Assembly: GCA_031315995.1 (NCBI GenBank)
Contig: JALDRG010000004.1
Span: forward strand, 62,001-126,000
Reading direction: 5' to 3'
Source: Nitrospira sp.
Lineage (GTDB): Bacteria; Nitrospirota; Nitrospiria; Nitrospirales; Nitrospiraceae
DNA: 64,000 bases
Shown: positions 9,665 to 18,908 of the stretch, one piece after another
How the letters are laid out: each line of letters begins with the position of its first letter
Position numbering within the stretch: position 1 is the stretch's first letter
The notes under the pieces: model-generated
Databases searched by the model: none
Told to the model about the DNA's origin: nothing
Seen by the model: the letters and a program-made list of their open reading frames with translations, nothing else
Position numbers and translations under genes: made by a program

Positions 9665-9720
9665 CGAGAGCTCGCCGGTTCAGTCGGGTCGCAGGTTCCA
9701 CGAGGCAGGTTGAGGCACAT

Positions 9721-10836
9721 TCAGCGTCCCTCCGTGCGTGACACGCCCTCAGTTCGATGTGCCTTTGTGCGAGGGATTTCGAGAGTAAAACTCGTTCCCT
9801 GCCCTTCTGCGCTCTGAACCCGGACCTTCCCTCGGTGTGCATCAACGACGCCTTTCACCACCGTGAGTCCCAAGCCCCATCCTGTTTGAGTCCCTTCGAC
9901 AGCACTTTTGGATCGTCCGAATTTCTCAAAGAGCTGCGGGATTTCATCGTCAGAAATAACCGAGCCTTCATTGTGGACCGTGATTTCGACGGACGCGGTT
10001 TCACCGCGCAATGAGACCCTGATCGGTGTTCCCGACGCGCCATACTTCACGGCGTTCCCGATGAGATTTTCCACCGCCCGTCTCAATCCATCGACACCCC
10101 AGTCCCCATGAAATCCTCCGTTCGAGTCCAGAACGAATCGATTTCCATGGACCATGGTCATCTCCTCCACCACCTCACGGATCAGGGACTCTAAATCACA
10201 CTCGCTGAATTGAAGGGAAAGCCGTTCTCCTCCACGAACCCGGCTCCCATCAAGAAGGTCATGAATCATTGAGGTCACACGGTTCAAACTGACGAGAATT
10301 CTTTTGAGGGAATCAGTGGCGGGTTGAGCGAGGTCAGGGCTTCTCAACACGACCTGGGCGTTCATCTTCGCGACAAAGATCGGAGTCTTCAGGTCATGCG
10401 TCAGGGTGTCGATGAACTTTTGTTGAACCTCGCCCTGCACCTCTGTGAACTCGACGACAGCGTCCTTGACGGCCTGTTCAATTGAATCCAGCACGATCTC
10501 CCGCAGGTCCGTGGTCAGTGGCCCGTCTGCCTCCAGGACATAAAACAGGACCTGCCTGAGAATACGATATTCAAAGATGACCTCACTGAGCGTATAGGTC
10601 GTATGGCTCGCCCTGTCCGCACCATGCATTTTGCCGATTCGCGTCGCTTCGCGTTCCATCCTGCGATTCGTCGTCAGCGCCTCGTCTAGATGGTCCAAGT
10701 AGAGCGGCAAGGAATCGCGAAGGGCTCGGGAGCCTGTTGAACGAGCTGATTTCACTTCTCTGAGGCAACGTTCCTCCCACAGAGACAATATCTGTTCTTT
10801 TTTGTCTTTTATCGAACGGGTATTCATGTCAGACAT
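9721..10836 (-). CDS. Cytosolic sensor histidine kinase with RsbR-like N-terminus
   Basis: A 371-residue kinase with no membrane segment. Residues 1-130 are all-helical and resemble the RsbR/RsbU-type N-terminal sensory domain (ILSLWEERCLREVKS; TLSEVIFEYRILRQVL). The dimerisation/phospho-acceptor domain has His147 in DTLTHDLKTP. The ATPase domain has the N box (ENLIGNAVKYG), G1-type residues and the G2 box GWGLGLTVVKGVVDAHRGKV. No partner regulator is adjacent. A second ATG at 10827 is an alternative start. No Shine-Dalgarno is visible; a perfect hairpin (10848-10866) sits just upstream. Confidence 0.88.
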   Translation of the reverse strand: MSDMNTRSIKDKKEQILSLWEERCLREVKSARSTGSRALRDSLPLYLDHLDEALTTNRRMEREATRIGKMHGADRASHTTYTLSEVIFEYRILRQVLFYVLEADGPLTTDLREIVLDSIEQAVKDAVVEFTEVQGEVQQKFIDTLTHDLKTPIFVAKMNAQVVLRSPDLAQPATDSLKRILVSLNRVTSMIHDLLDGSRVRGGERLSLQFSECDLESLIREVVEEMTMVHGNRFVLDSNGGFHGDWGVDGLRRAVENLIGNAVKYGASGTPIRVSLRGETASVEITVHNEGSVISDDEIPQLFEKFGRSKSAVEGTQTGWGLGLTVVKGVVDAHRGKVRVQSAEGQGTSFTLEIPRTKAHRTEGVSRTEGR

Positions 10837-10847
10837 GGGGTGTGTAT

Positions 10848-10866
10848 CCGCCGCAACCAGCGGCGG
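10848..10866 (-). promoter_or_regulatory. Perfect hairpin in the kinase leader
   Basis: A 7-bp perfect inverted repeat (CCGCCGC / GCGGCGG) with a 5-base loop lies 12 bases upstream of the histidine kinase start at 10836. It occupies the place where a ribosome-binding site would be. A role in translation control is an inference. Confidence 0.4.
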
Positions 10867-11128
10867 CCGACCTTTCCAGCCATTCCGAGGCTCAGGTTAC
10901 AGGTGCGTCCCGCTGATATCGCATCAGTGCAATATCATACGCGGTGGTCGCCTGCAAACCATTGCGGCACTCGATGGATTCGTGCCTTCGCCTGTTCTGT
11001 CCGTCCTCACTCATATCATCTCATCGCAGAACCGGCCTCCGGCATCATCCCCATGGCGTCGTTCGTCGGTCACCCGACAGCTGCGGCACCGGTCGACGGC
11101 TGCAGGTGCAGGCACGTCCGGCCGCGGA

Positions 11129-12313
11129 TCACTGGAAACTCTGGTCCGCGCGCAAATCGGCCTGCCGAAAATGGTTCGGCAGCAGCATGATGCAATTGGG
11201 ATTGTATCCCTGCGCCTTCAACGTCTCGATGCTGTCCACGACCTTCCCCCCGTTCGCCAGGTCGATCACCGTGATGGACCCATCGCTCATGCCTTCCAGA
11301 TTGAGCAGGCTATTTTGCACGAACAGAAACCGTTCATCGGGCGACAGGACACTATGGTGGGCGCCCGGCGCGGCGGGAATGGCTTGGAGAAACGTCGGCC
11401 GGCGAGGATCGGAATTATCGTAGAGGTTCACGAACCCTGGCTTCGCCGTCGTGACGAATAAGCGGTCGCCCTTGGCGTTATACAGCATTTCCAGCGGCAT
11501 GCCCTGCTGCCTGGCGCTCAAATCGTCCACCTCCTGAAATGAAAACGTCCGGCTGCTCGCATCCCACGTTCCGGTCCACAGCGTGCCCTCCAACATATTG
11601 GTGATCTGCACCACCGGCGGGTTCGCCTGGGGCGAGAACATTACTTCGACCGGGGCGGCCTTCGCCGGCGACGGCTTGGATGAGACCTTGTGCGTCGAGA
11701 GCACCCTGCCGGTGCTGGCCTCAATGATCGTGACCGAATCGCCCGCCTCCGACATGTCCGGCTTGACCGTACTGGTGATCACCACGCGATCGATCCCGTT
11801 ATGAATCGCGATGCCATGCGGATAGAGCACGGAAGCCGTTCCCCCGTCCGGAGTACGGACGGTTTTGATCGGCCTATCCGCCACGGCATCCCCCATGATC
11901 ACCACGCTCGAGCCCATACAGGTCAAGTACCAGATCCGGTTATCTTCCGACACCACAAGATCTTCGCCGACCTGGCAATCCGGCACGTCGATCGCGCGCA
12001 ACCGATAGGGAAAGCGTGTGAGATCCACGACGTGGAGAAGGCTTTTCCCTAAGGCCGTGATGTAGGCCTTCGTCCGGTCACGGTTGAAGAAAATATGGTG
12101 TGCCACGAGGTCCGACGGAAGCGGAATCTCCATCAAGACTGTCCCGAAATTCGACGACTCGGGATCAATGTCCATGATCGCGATCGCTTCGCGTCGCACC
12201 GGCTGGTTCGGCTTACTTTCATAATTGAGGAGGGCCAGCAATTCCGCCGATGCCGGCGAGTAGCAAGAGAGCAGCAGCCAGAACGTCAATGAGAAGAGTC
12301 GGAAGCCTGTCAT
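11129..12313 (-). CDS. Secreted YncE-like beta-propeller protein
   Basis: A 394-residue exported protein. The ORF extends to 12358, but AAGGAGG sits six bases before the ATG at 12313, and that start gives a clean signal peptide (MTGFRLFSLTFWLLLSC, then YSPASA before Glu). A lipoprotein reading at the LLLSC Cys is possible but less likely than cleavage after ASA. The mature part has repeated beta strands with propeller phrases such as VVDLTRFPYRLRAIDVPDC, IWYLTCMGSSVVIMG, LSPDERFLFVQNSLLN and ITVIDLANGGKVVDSIETL. It likely binds or reports something in the periplasm. No catalytic residues can be named. Confidence 0.75.
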   Translation of the reverse strand: MTGFRLFSLTFWLLLSCYSPASAELLALLNYESKPNQPVRREAIAIMDIDPESSNFGTVLMEIPLPSDLVAHHIFFNRDRTKAYITALGKSLLHVVDLTRFPYRLRAIDVPDCQVGEDLVVSEDNRIWYLTCMGSSVVIMGDAVADRPIKTVRTPDGGTASVLYPHGIAIHNGIDRVVITSTVKPDMSEAGDSVTIIEASTGRVLSTHKVSSKPSPAKAAPVEVMFSPQANPPVVQITNMLEGTLWTGTWDASSRTFSFQEVDDLSARQQGMPLEMLYNAKGDRLFVTTAKPGFVNLYDNSDPRRPTFLQAIPAAPGAHHSVLSPDERFLFVQNSLLNLEGMSDGSITVIDLANGGKVVDSIETLKAQGYNPNCIMLLPNHFRQADLRADQSFQ

Positions 12314-12741
12314 GATAGCCTCCTTCTGTGAGGTGAGATGCCTAAGAAAATACTCCATTCACGCCGTCCAGGCAACGGGCTACCCGCGAGCGAGTCGCGC
12401 TCACCCCGGCTCCCACACTGATCCCTCCGCCCCTAGCCTTTGGTTCATGCGGGATGCTATTCAGAGGAGAAACGAGTATTCTTCCGCGTCCCACGAGCAG
12501 GCTGCGGATAAACGTGATGTGTGCTTAATAGGCTGTGACCAGCTCGTGCGCCAGGTGGGTAGCACAATCGCCGGCAGGCTGTGAAAAAAAATGCCGTCCT
12601 CTTCGTCCGTCGTTAATGACACGTCGTTCGTCATTCCGGCAACCCGACGCAGTCTCCAACGAGATGCCCGTCATGATTCACGAATCACGGACCTAGAGAA
12701 CGGCGGTGGTGGATGTTGTGCGCCACCCACGAGAGAGCAAC
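12314..12741. other. Intergenic region between divergent genes
   Basis: This 428-base gap must hold the promoters of the propeller gene and the symporter. ORFs crossing it show no coding character. It contains the dispersed 11-mer CGTCGTTCGTC (12622-12632) and the 13-mer TTCACGAATCACG (12677-12689), which recur in other intergenic regions of the window. No convincing promoter or terminator could be assigned. Confidence 0.5.
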
Positions 12742-14097
12742 ATGAAGCCGACACCTAACTGGATCCCGCTGCCGCTCTATACCCAAGTGCTCATCGCCGT
12801 CCTCTGCGGCGGGCTGTTGGGCGCGATCTTCGGTCAGGAGCCCTATCTGGGGGGCCTGCGCAACGCGCAGTTGGGCAAATTAGGCCTGTTCGTCGTCACA
12901 CTCCTCAAAACCCTCGCGATTCCGTTGATCTTCTTTGCGATCCTGGACGCGCTCATCCGCACGACCATTCCATTGCGCCAGGGGGGCAAGCTGCTGGGGA
13001 TCTGCCTCGTCAACGTCTCCGTCGCCATGGCGATCGGCCTCGCCATCATGAACACCTGGCAACCGGGCCTGGCCTGGTACGGGCACGTCGATGAGCTGCT
13101 CCACCTCGTCCCGGGCGCAAAACCTTCGGCGACTGCGCTCGCAAACGTGCAGGCCGGATCGCAGAGCCCGATCGAGTACCTGGCATCCTATATTCCTCGC
13201 ACCATCACCGATCCATTTTCGAGCAACAACATCATCGGGGTCGTGCTCCTCGCCCTGGCGCTCGGCTCCACGCTACGGCTCGTGCGGAGCAAAACTAACC
13301 AGGCCGACGGGGTGGTCAACGCCCTCGCACGCGGCATTGGGCGGGTCTATGCGTGGCTCGTACAGATCCTCGAGTGGATCATCCTCGTGGTGCCATTCGC
13401 CGTCTTCGGTGTCGTGGCGCAGGTCGTCGGCAAGGCCGGCATCGGCGTCTTCTCCGTCCTCTGGATCTTCCTCGTCGCCATGCTGGCGGGACTCGCCGTG
13501 CACGCGCTGATCTATTATCCGCTCGTCGCCTGGCTGGTGGGAAAGAAGTCGCCGAAGGTCTATCTCGGCCAAGGGGCCGACGCCGTCATGACGGCGGTCT
13601 CCTGCAACAGCAGCCTCGCCACCGTCCCGGTTACGCTGCGGTGCCTCGAGCGGATGAAGGTCTCGCCCCAATCGGCGCGGCTCGCCGCCTGTGTCGGCAC
13701 GAACCTCAACAACGACGGCATCACCCTCTACGAAGCCATGGCCGCGCTCTTTCTCGCCCAGGCGCTGGGCTACGATCTGCCGATGGCGAAACAGGTATTG
13801 ATCGTCCTCGCCTCCATCATCGCCGGAGCCGGCGTGGCCGGTATTCCGGAAGCCGGGTTGATCGTGCTGCCGCTGGTGCTGGCCGCAGCGGGCCTGCCGG
13901 ACCAGGTCATCATCGCCGCTATTCCCCTCATCATGACGGTGGATTGGATCATCGCCCGCGCCCGCTCAGGGGTAAACGTGCTGAGCGACATGCTCGTCGC
14001 CATCCTCCTCGATAGGGGACAAGTCCCCGCCGCCGAATTGGAGGCGATGCCGTGCCCTTCCGAAACTACTCATCCTCGTGAGCCGCAGATTTCCTGA
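12742..14097 (+). CDS. Dicarboxylate/amino acid:cation symporter (DAACS family)
   Basis: A secondary transporter for glutamate/aspartate or C4-dicarboxylates driven by H+ or Na+, 451 residues. It has about eight transmembrane helices and two re-entrant loops. Family marks are the serine-rich loop SCNSSLATVPVTLRCLE and the segment NLNNDGITLYEAMAALFLAQALG, followed by GVAGIPEAGLIVLPLVLAAAG and DWIIARARSGVNVLSDM near the end. The frame opens at 12706, but the ATG at 12742 gives the usual short N-terminus before the first helix. Substrate choice between glutamate and dicarboxylate cannot be made by eye. Confidence 0.88.
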   Translation: MKPTPNWIPLPLYTQVLIAVLCGGLLGAIFGQEPYLGGLRNAQLGKLGLFVVTLLKTLAIPLIFFAILDALIRTTIPLRQGGKLLGICLVNVSVAMAIGLAIMNTWQPGLAWYGHVDELLHLVPGAKPSATALANVQAGSQSPIEYLASYIPRTITDPFSSNNIIGVVLLALALGSTLRLVRSKTNQADGVVNALARGIGRVYAWLVQILEWIILVVPFAVFGVVAQVVGKAGIGVFSVLWIFLVAMLAGLAVHALIYYPLVAWLVGKKSPKVYLGQGADAVMTAVSCNSSLATVPVTLRCLERMKVSPQSARLAACVGTNLNNDGITLYEAMAALFLAQALGYDLPMAKQVLIVLASIIAGAGVAGIPEAGLIVLPLVLAAAGLPDQVIIAAIPLIMTVDWIIARARSGVNVLSDMLVAILLDRGQVPAAELEAMPCPSETTHPREPQIS

Positions 14098-14197
14098 TGA
14101 GCGTGGTGGTAGCCCTTCGCACCCTTCAACCCTATCCCCTCGCCGCTTCCCGCTCTCAGCTCCGCCTTCTCACGGATCAGGCGTGGCGAGCGTCCGG

Positions 14198-15466
14198 TCA
14201 TCGCCCACCGATCAACAAGGCCAGCGCATGTAAGAGCAGCCCCACCAGGCCGCCGACGAGCGTCCCATTGATGCGAATGTACTGCAAGTCCTTGCCGACT
14301 TCCCGTTCGATGGTCTCCACCATCTGAGCCGGAGACCATTCCCGGACCGTGTCGGCGACCAACTCCCCGATCTTGTCGCTATGTCTGGTGGCGAGTCCCT
14401 CGACCAGACCCTGCACCCCGTCATGCAACATGCTGCGCAGCGCGGCATCTCGCTGCAACGTGCGCCCGACATCGGCCAAGACCGCATCGAGGTAGGCCCG
14501 AATGTCGGATGAATCCCGGCTCAAATCTTCAAGCATCCATTGTTTGAGCTGATGCCATGAATCATCAAAGAACTGGAGCAACGCATCGTACGCCAGCAGC
14601 TTGTCCTTGAGGGCGGCCTCGCGCGTCAACGCGTCATCGGAGTGGATCAGCCACTGCGAGAGGTCGTGGAGCCGCGCGATCGCCTTCCCTCTCATCGAGT
14701 CCTGCGGATCGTCTCGCATGGTGCGGAGCGTGTCATAGACGGAATCCAGAACCTTGTGGGAAACCCTGTCGTCCAGCTTCACGAAACTGAGAACGCGCGA
14801 CCAGGGAAGTTTGTCGGCCACGGTCCTGCTCAACGAATCTCGGTTGGCGTCCAGGTACTCGAGCAGCGCGGAGAGGATGTCGTTCAACAGCCGATCCCGT
14901 TGACTGCTGCCGAGAAAGCTGGACAACATCTGACCGGCAAGCGGGGCCAGGTTCACGCCACGGATGACGTTGGTCGCGATGTCACGGAGCATCCGCTGCA
15001 TCGCCGCATCCTCCGACGCGTTGAGTGCCCGGACGAGCAACTGCGCCGACTCATGATTCAATGCGCGCCGGCGTTCGGGAACGAGAAGCGCCTCGATCAG
15101 TTCGTCAGGGATGCGCCAGGAACCGACTAAGCGGGCGATCCCGCCCGGCGTCACCAGCTTCCGCTGAGTGAGACTCCCGATGCTGGAGGCGATGCGTTCG
15201 GTATTGCCGGGGATGATGGCCGTGTGCGGGATCGGCAACCCCAGGGGATGTCTGAACAGCGCCGTCACCGCATACCAATCGGCGAGGGCACCCACCATCG
15301 CGGCCTCGGCAAATGCCCGGAGCCAGGCGAACAGGGGATGCGCCTCCTGTTGGAACAGGGCGACGACGAACAGCAGCGCCATGAACAGGAGGAGTCCGGT
15401 AGCCAAAGCCCGCATGCGAACATAGTCATCAGGCTGCGTCGGCAGGGTCTCTTCTGGGACACTCAC
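14198..15466 (-). CDS. DUF445 family membrane protein
   Basis: A 422-residue protein with a transmembrane helix near residues 20-40 and another at the C-terminus (GGLVGLLLHALALLIGG), around a long helical middle. The N-terminal block AEAAMVGALADWYAVTALFR and HPLGLPIPHTAIIPGNTERI are the hallmark of DUF445, related to YjiN. The function of the family is unknown. The start is GTG at 15466 with GGAGG six bases upstream. It converges on the symporter gene. Confidence 0.85.
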   Translation of the reverse strand: MSVPEETLPTQPDDYVRMRALATGLLLFMALLFVVALFQQEAHPLFAWLRAFAEAAMVGALADWYAVTALFRHPLGLPIPHTAIIPGNTERIASSIGSLTQRKLVTPGGIARLVGSWRIPDELIEALLVPERRRALNHESAQLLVRALNASEDAAMQRMLRDIATNVIRGVNLAPLAGQMLSSFLGSSQRDRLLNDILSALLEYLDANRDSLSRTVADKLPWSRVLSFVKLDDRVSHKVLDSVYDTLRTMRDDPQDSMRGKAIARLHDLSQWLIHSDDALTREAALKDKLLAYDALLQFFDDSWHQLKQWMLEDLSRDSSDIRAYLDAVLADVGRTLQRDAALRSMLHDGVQGLVEGLATRHSDKIGELVADTVREWSPAQMVETIEREVGKDLQYIRINGTLVGGLVGLLLHALALLIGGR

Positions 15467-15723
15467 AACAGGCCTCCTCTCTCACAGCCAGGGAACAGGT
15501 CGATGCGCGCCGGCCCATCGACAAGCGCGGCCGTCGTAGCCACATCGCGCCCAGTCAGTACCAGGCTCATCTCGAGCTGATCACCAGCACGGCGCCTCAG
15601 AGGGAAGCCTAGATGATCCCTCAGACTCGTGCAACCGGAAGGCCTGCGGCGGCGGACGGATACGACTTCGCGTGTAACGATTGCTCAGGGTAGCCCCCGG
15701 TTGCCTCCACGATCCCACTTGCT

Positions 15724-15752
15724 TTGACAGGATCAGAACCTTCCTCTATGGT
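15724..15752 (+). promoter_or_regulatory. Sigma-70-type promoter for the hydrolase operon
   Basis: TTGACA (15724-15729), a 17-base spacer, then TATGGT (15747-15752), 32 bases before the ATG at 15785. The -35 is perfect and the spacing optimal. It lies in a 318-base divergent intergenic region that otherwise shows nothing clear. Confidence 0.6.
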
Positions 15753-15784
15753 ATGGCCATCATTAAACCTCGGCTCTAAGAGCC

Positions 15785-16525
15785 ATGCGCGAACTGCTCC
15801 ATCGCAACGAACAGGCCTGGGCCCTCATACGGCGGACGGACCAAGCCAATGCCAACTTGGCCGTCTTCGTACACGGGTTTCTTGGAAACTACCTGACGAC
15901 CTGGGGAACGTTGCCGGACCTCTTCCAGCAGCAAGCCGATCAGGACAAAGATTTTGCCTCGTGGGACTTTTTATTTCTGGGCTACAAGACGCGCGCCGTC
16001 CAGACCTATCTCGATATCGCCAAGCTCATCATCACCGAGTGGAATCGGGCCGAAACCGGCCAGCGCCCGTATGATCATCACTACCTCAAGCTGGCCCTGT
16101 TTGGTCATTCTCTAGGGACCTTGGGCATCCGCCAGCTGCTCTGCGCCTGGTCGGAACAACCGACGACGATGCATGGCTGTATCCATAGCATCACGTTATT
16201 CGGCACGCCACTGAACGGGAGTTCGTTGGCCACATTCGGAGGATGGGCCGGCGGAGCGATCGGCGATGCGTTGAAACCGAAAAATCCCCAACTGCGCATG
16301 CTCAAAGCCTGGGCAAGTAGCGCCCATGCGCGCCAACCCTGGCCGCCGGTCCGCCTTATCTTGGGCATAGACGATCAAGTGGTGGGGAATGAGCAAGACG
16401 AATTGATCAAATGGGATGGCGACCAGAAACCATCCATCACGACGACATTCGATCACAGCACGCTAGTCAAGCCGTCGGCCTGGCAATCGGCCGTGGTTGA
16501 TTATATCGCCCAGGGATTGAGATAG
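15785..16525 (+). CDS. Alpha/beta hydrolase (lipase-like)
   Basis: A 246-residue alpha/beta-hydrolase-fold protein. It has the oxyanion-side motif VFVHGFLGN (residues 27-35), the nucleophile elbow FGHSLG with Ser109, a likely catalytic Asp in LGIDDQVVGNEQDE and a likely His in FDHSTLVKPSAWQ. No signal peptide is present. The closest general type is a lipase/esterase or PGAP1-like protein acting on acyl esters. It forms an operon with the gene 2 bases downstream, and a good promoter lies upstream. Confidence 0.75.
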   Translation: MRELLHRNEQAWALIRRTDQANANLAVFVHGFLGNYLTTWGTLPDLFQQQADQDKDFASWDFLFLGYKTRAVQTYLDIAKLIITEWNRAETGQRPYDHHYLKLALFGHSLGTLGIRQLLCAWSEQPTTMHGCIHSITLFGTPLNGSSLATFGGWAGGAIGDALKPKNPQLRMLKAWASSAHARQPWPPVRLILGIDDQVVGNEQDELIKWDGDQKPSITTTFDHSTLVKPSAWQSAVVDYIAQGLR

Positions 16526-16527
16526 CC

Positions 16528-17532
16528 GTGTCACGGGAATCGGAATATCACGCTCGACTCGCAAATCTCCGCCGCGGCCCTTGGCGAGAAAAAGGCGATC
16601 GGGCGCGGCAGTATCTACTTCCGCCGGAGGGGGTCCCGGACCTGACTGAGGACGCCGCGTCGATCGATCTGCAAGAACTCGCGAAACGGGACGTGCAGCG
16701 TGATCCGGACAGAAACAAGTCGATTCGACAGACGTTGCGATGGCATGGAGCCGGAGCGGACGTCACCTTACGCGACGAAATCGCCGTCCGCGATTCGTTG
16801 GACTATGCGCTGGCGCACCTCATGATCCTGGAGCTGGCGGTCGAAATGGGCTATCTTCCGCTGGAGCTGATTCGCACCGAGACGCGCCGGGAGTTGCCGT
16901 CGCTGTTGTGGTCCGCCGGGGCGCAACAGTTCGTCCGCTATTACGACTACGTAACGATCGAATATCTCGCCCGCCGGCTGGAAGTGCGCGGCTTCAGGAA
17001 TGTGGAGCCTCCACCGATCAATCCCGAAGCCGGCACCCGATTCGCGGTGTTCCTGGCCCAGTTTTCCGACTGGGTGGAGGACAACGCGCTGAGAGAATGG
17101 TTGATGTTCCTGGACGACTACGTCGAACATCCCGGAGAGCAGGCTGCGTTTCGATCGTTCCTGAACGGAGACCTGCCGGAACGATCCGAGCGATTCGAGC
17201 GGCTCCTCTATGGGATCCAGCGCTTTCTCCTGAGCCTATCGAACCTGTTCGGCATTTTGGCCCCCGCCGAGCGAGCCAGATGCGGGCTGTTCTACTCCTA
17301 TTGGATGGCCAAGTTCTTTGGCTATGAGCTCAAAAAAGAGGGATATCGAAAGGCAACCCAAGAATCTTGGGCAATACTGATCGGGATGAGGGCCATACCA
17401 TCGGCGTCTTCAGTTGACCAGCTCACTCTCCAGAAAATGCGCGAAGTCCTCGACAATCAAATCGACACCATTCAGGAAACTTGGGACGCAACACGCGAAC
17501 TGGTGGCGGCCTCTGCCGCAAATCAAAACTGA
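16528..17532 (+). CDS. Hypothetical protein coupled to the hydrolase
   Basis: Not recognised. A 334-residue, soluble, mainly helical protein with a GTG start, 2 bases after the hydrolase stop, so translation is probably coupled. It is rich in Arg, Glu and aromatic residues (FSDWVEDNALREWLMFLDDY; YYDYVTIEYLARRLEVRGF). The C-terminal 40 residues look like a coiled coil (QKMREVLDNQIDTIQETWD). No catalytic motif, signal peptide or membrane segment is visible. The arrangement suggests a partner, regulator or immunity-like role for the hydrolase, which is only an inference. Confidence 0.6.
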   Translation: MSRESEYHARLANLRRGPWREKGDRARQYLLPPEGVPDLTEDAASIDLQELAKRDVQRDPDRNKSIRQTLRWHGAGADVTLRDEIAVRDSLDYALAHLMILELAVEMGYLPLELIRTETRRELPSLLWSAGAQQFVRYYDYVTIEYLARRLEVRGFRNVEPPPINPEAGTRFAVFLAQFSDWVEDNALREWLMFLDDYVEHPGEQAAFRSFLNGDLPERSERFERLLYGIQRFLLSLSNLFGILAPAERARCGLFYSYWMAKFFGYELKKEGYRKATQESWAILIGMRAIPSASSVDQLTLQKMREVLDNQIDTIQETWDATRELVAASAANQN

Positions 17533-17595
17533 CTCGCCGCCCTGTTTTCAGTCCTCCGCGACATCCAGGCGTGCCTCCAGTCTAGGCCTGTACGC

Positions 17596-18600
17596 CTAAG
17601 CGGTCTTCTCTCCATCGCTCCTCGCGCCCGCCTTCGCGAGGCAACAGTGCTTGTAACGTTTGCCGCTTCCGCAGGGACAGCGGGCGTTGCGACCGACACC
17701 CCGGCGGCGCCTCGGCACCGGCGGGAGCAACGCGCGCGGGTCCTGGTGAAACATTTGGCGCAACAAAGCATAGAGGGTCGGATCGCGCCGTTTCAACATA
17801 TCCGGGGACGTGAAGAAATACTCGGCCAGCACCGCGAAGAACTCGTGGGAGTTCGTGTAGGCATAAGGGTTGACGTGGTCATGATGCCCCGGTGGTCCTT
17901 CCAATTCGCGGGCCACGTAGCTCACCCACTGCCGGACCGCCCGCCAGGGCACTTCAGGAGGAAGCCCGTACTCGCTCGCCTCCCGTTCGACCAGGTGCGC
18001 GAATTCATGGACCCCCACGTTCTGCTTGCCGGAAGGTCGGGCGAACCCTTCCAGCAGCGCGGGCTTGGAGAGGATCATCACCCCGCTCAAATGGTGCAGA
18101 CCGACCATGCCTAACATGGCCGGATCCGGTCCCTCGGCCGTCTGGTACGCGTCGTCGAACGCGTCGGGATAGATCAGCACCTCCCGCAGCCGATGATATT
18201 CCCAATCGCTGAAACCGAAAATGGGGATCACCGCGCTCGCCGCCACCAGCACCAGCACCGTCTCGTCGATCTCCGTGCGTATGCCCGTGATCCGGACCTC
18301 GTCGAGAAAAATCTGCATCATCTGCCGGAACCGTGCCTTGCCTGCCTCATCGAGCGCCGCGAAGAAGGCCACTTGCGCCAGAAGGATCGGCTCCCACTCC
18401 TCGGGAAAGGGCTGCTGCATTACCTCCAAACGCCGCAGGCTGCGCCGCCGCAGCCACCAATAGGTGAGCGGACTCAAGACGAGGAGAAGGAACATGGGGG
18501 TGGCGATCCAGCCCCAGATCGACATCGCCAGGGCGACCAGAGCGGCCGCAGCCAGGGCCTGCTTCTTGTTCCGACGATTCACCTCCGGCGTCACGAGCAT
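17596..18600 (-). CDS. MtfA-like zinc peptidase (M90) with C-terminal SEC-C motif
   Basis: A 334-residue protein. Residues about 18-50 form one or two membrane helices. The M90/MtfA-like core runs from about 60 to 290 with the zinc motif HEFAH (198-202), Glu further on, and the family phrase TNSHEFFAVLAEYFFTSPDML. In E. coli MtfA is an aminopeptidase that binds the Mlc repressor. Residues 305-325 form a SEC-C zinc-binding tail (NARCPCGSGKRYKHCC) as in SecA. That tail is not part of E. coli MtfA. The start has AGGAGA eight bases upstream. Confidence 0.82.
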   Translation of the reverse strand: MLVTPEVNRRNKKQALAAAALVALAMSIWGWIATPMFLLLVLSPLTYWWLRRRSLRRLEVMQQPFPEEWEPILLAQVAFFAALDEAGKARFRQMMQIFLDEVRITGIRTEIDETVLVLVAASAVIPIFGFSDWEYHRLREVLIYPDAFDDAYQTAEGPDPAMLGMVGLHHLSGVMILSKPALLEGFARPSGKQNVGVHEFAHLVEREASEYGLPPEVPWRAVRQWVSYVARELEGPPGHHDHVNPYAYTNSHEFFAVLAEYFFTSPDMLKRRDPTLYALLRQMFHQDPRALLPPVPRRRRGVGRNARCPCGSGKRYKHCCLAKAGARSDGEKTA

Positions 18601-18734
18601 CGAGCCGATCTCCTATGTGTGGTGGACGGTTAACGAGTGGAGTGTACTACCCAAGGTGCGACCCCTTCACCTTGAATAAAACTCTGGGATTCAGGACGGC
18701 TTGGAAAAGCAATGTGTGATTTCAAGGCAGGATT

Positions 18735-18908
18735 CGCAGCACCAAGGATGGGGTCATGTCTGCAATCGAACATACCGCCTGAGTCAGGAGGGCAGACACT
18801 TGTCTAGTACGCGCCTGCAAGCGCCGCTCTCTTTGCTTCATTCTCAACAGCGGGCGTCGTGGCGGGATTGCGTGACCGGCTGGCCAGGTCGGCGCTGATG
18901 CTCAAAGC
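18735..18908 (+). repeat. Degenerate intergenic repeat, copy A
   Basis: About 174 bases, alignable by eye with copies B (19687-19853) and C (20751-20870). It opens with GGGGTCATGTCTGCAATCGA and closes with a GACCGGCTGGCCAGGTCGGC block that matches copy B. Its middle block GCGCCTGCAAGCGCCGCTC matches copy C. The opening phrase resembles sequences I associate with REP/RAYT-type elements, which is recollection and not proof. It lies in a 499-base gap (18601-19099) that otherwise shows nothing clear. Confidence 0.5.

Noticed and set aside
12312..12584. 90-codon plus-strand ORF in the intergenic region
   Set aside because: No ribosome-binding site, no recognisable composition, and it starts inside the divergent gene's leader.
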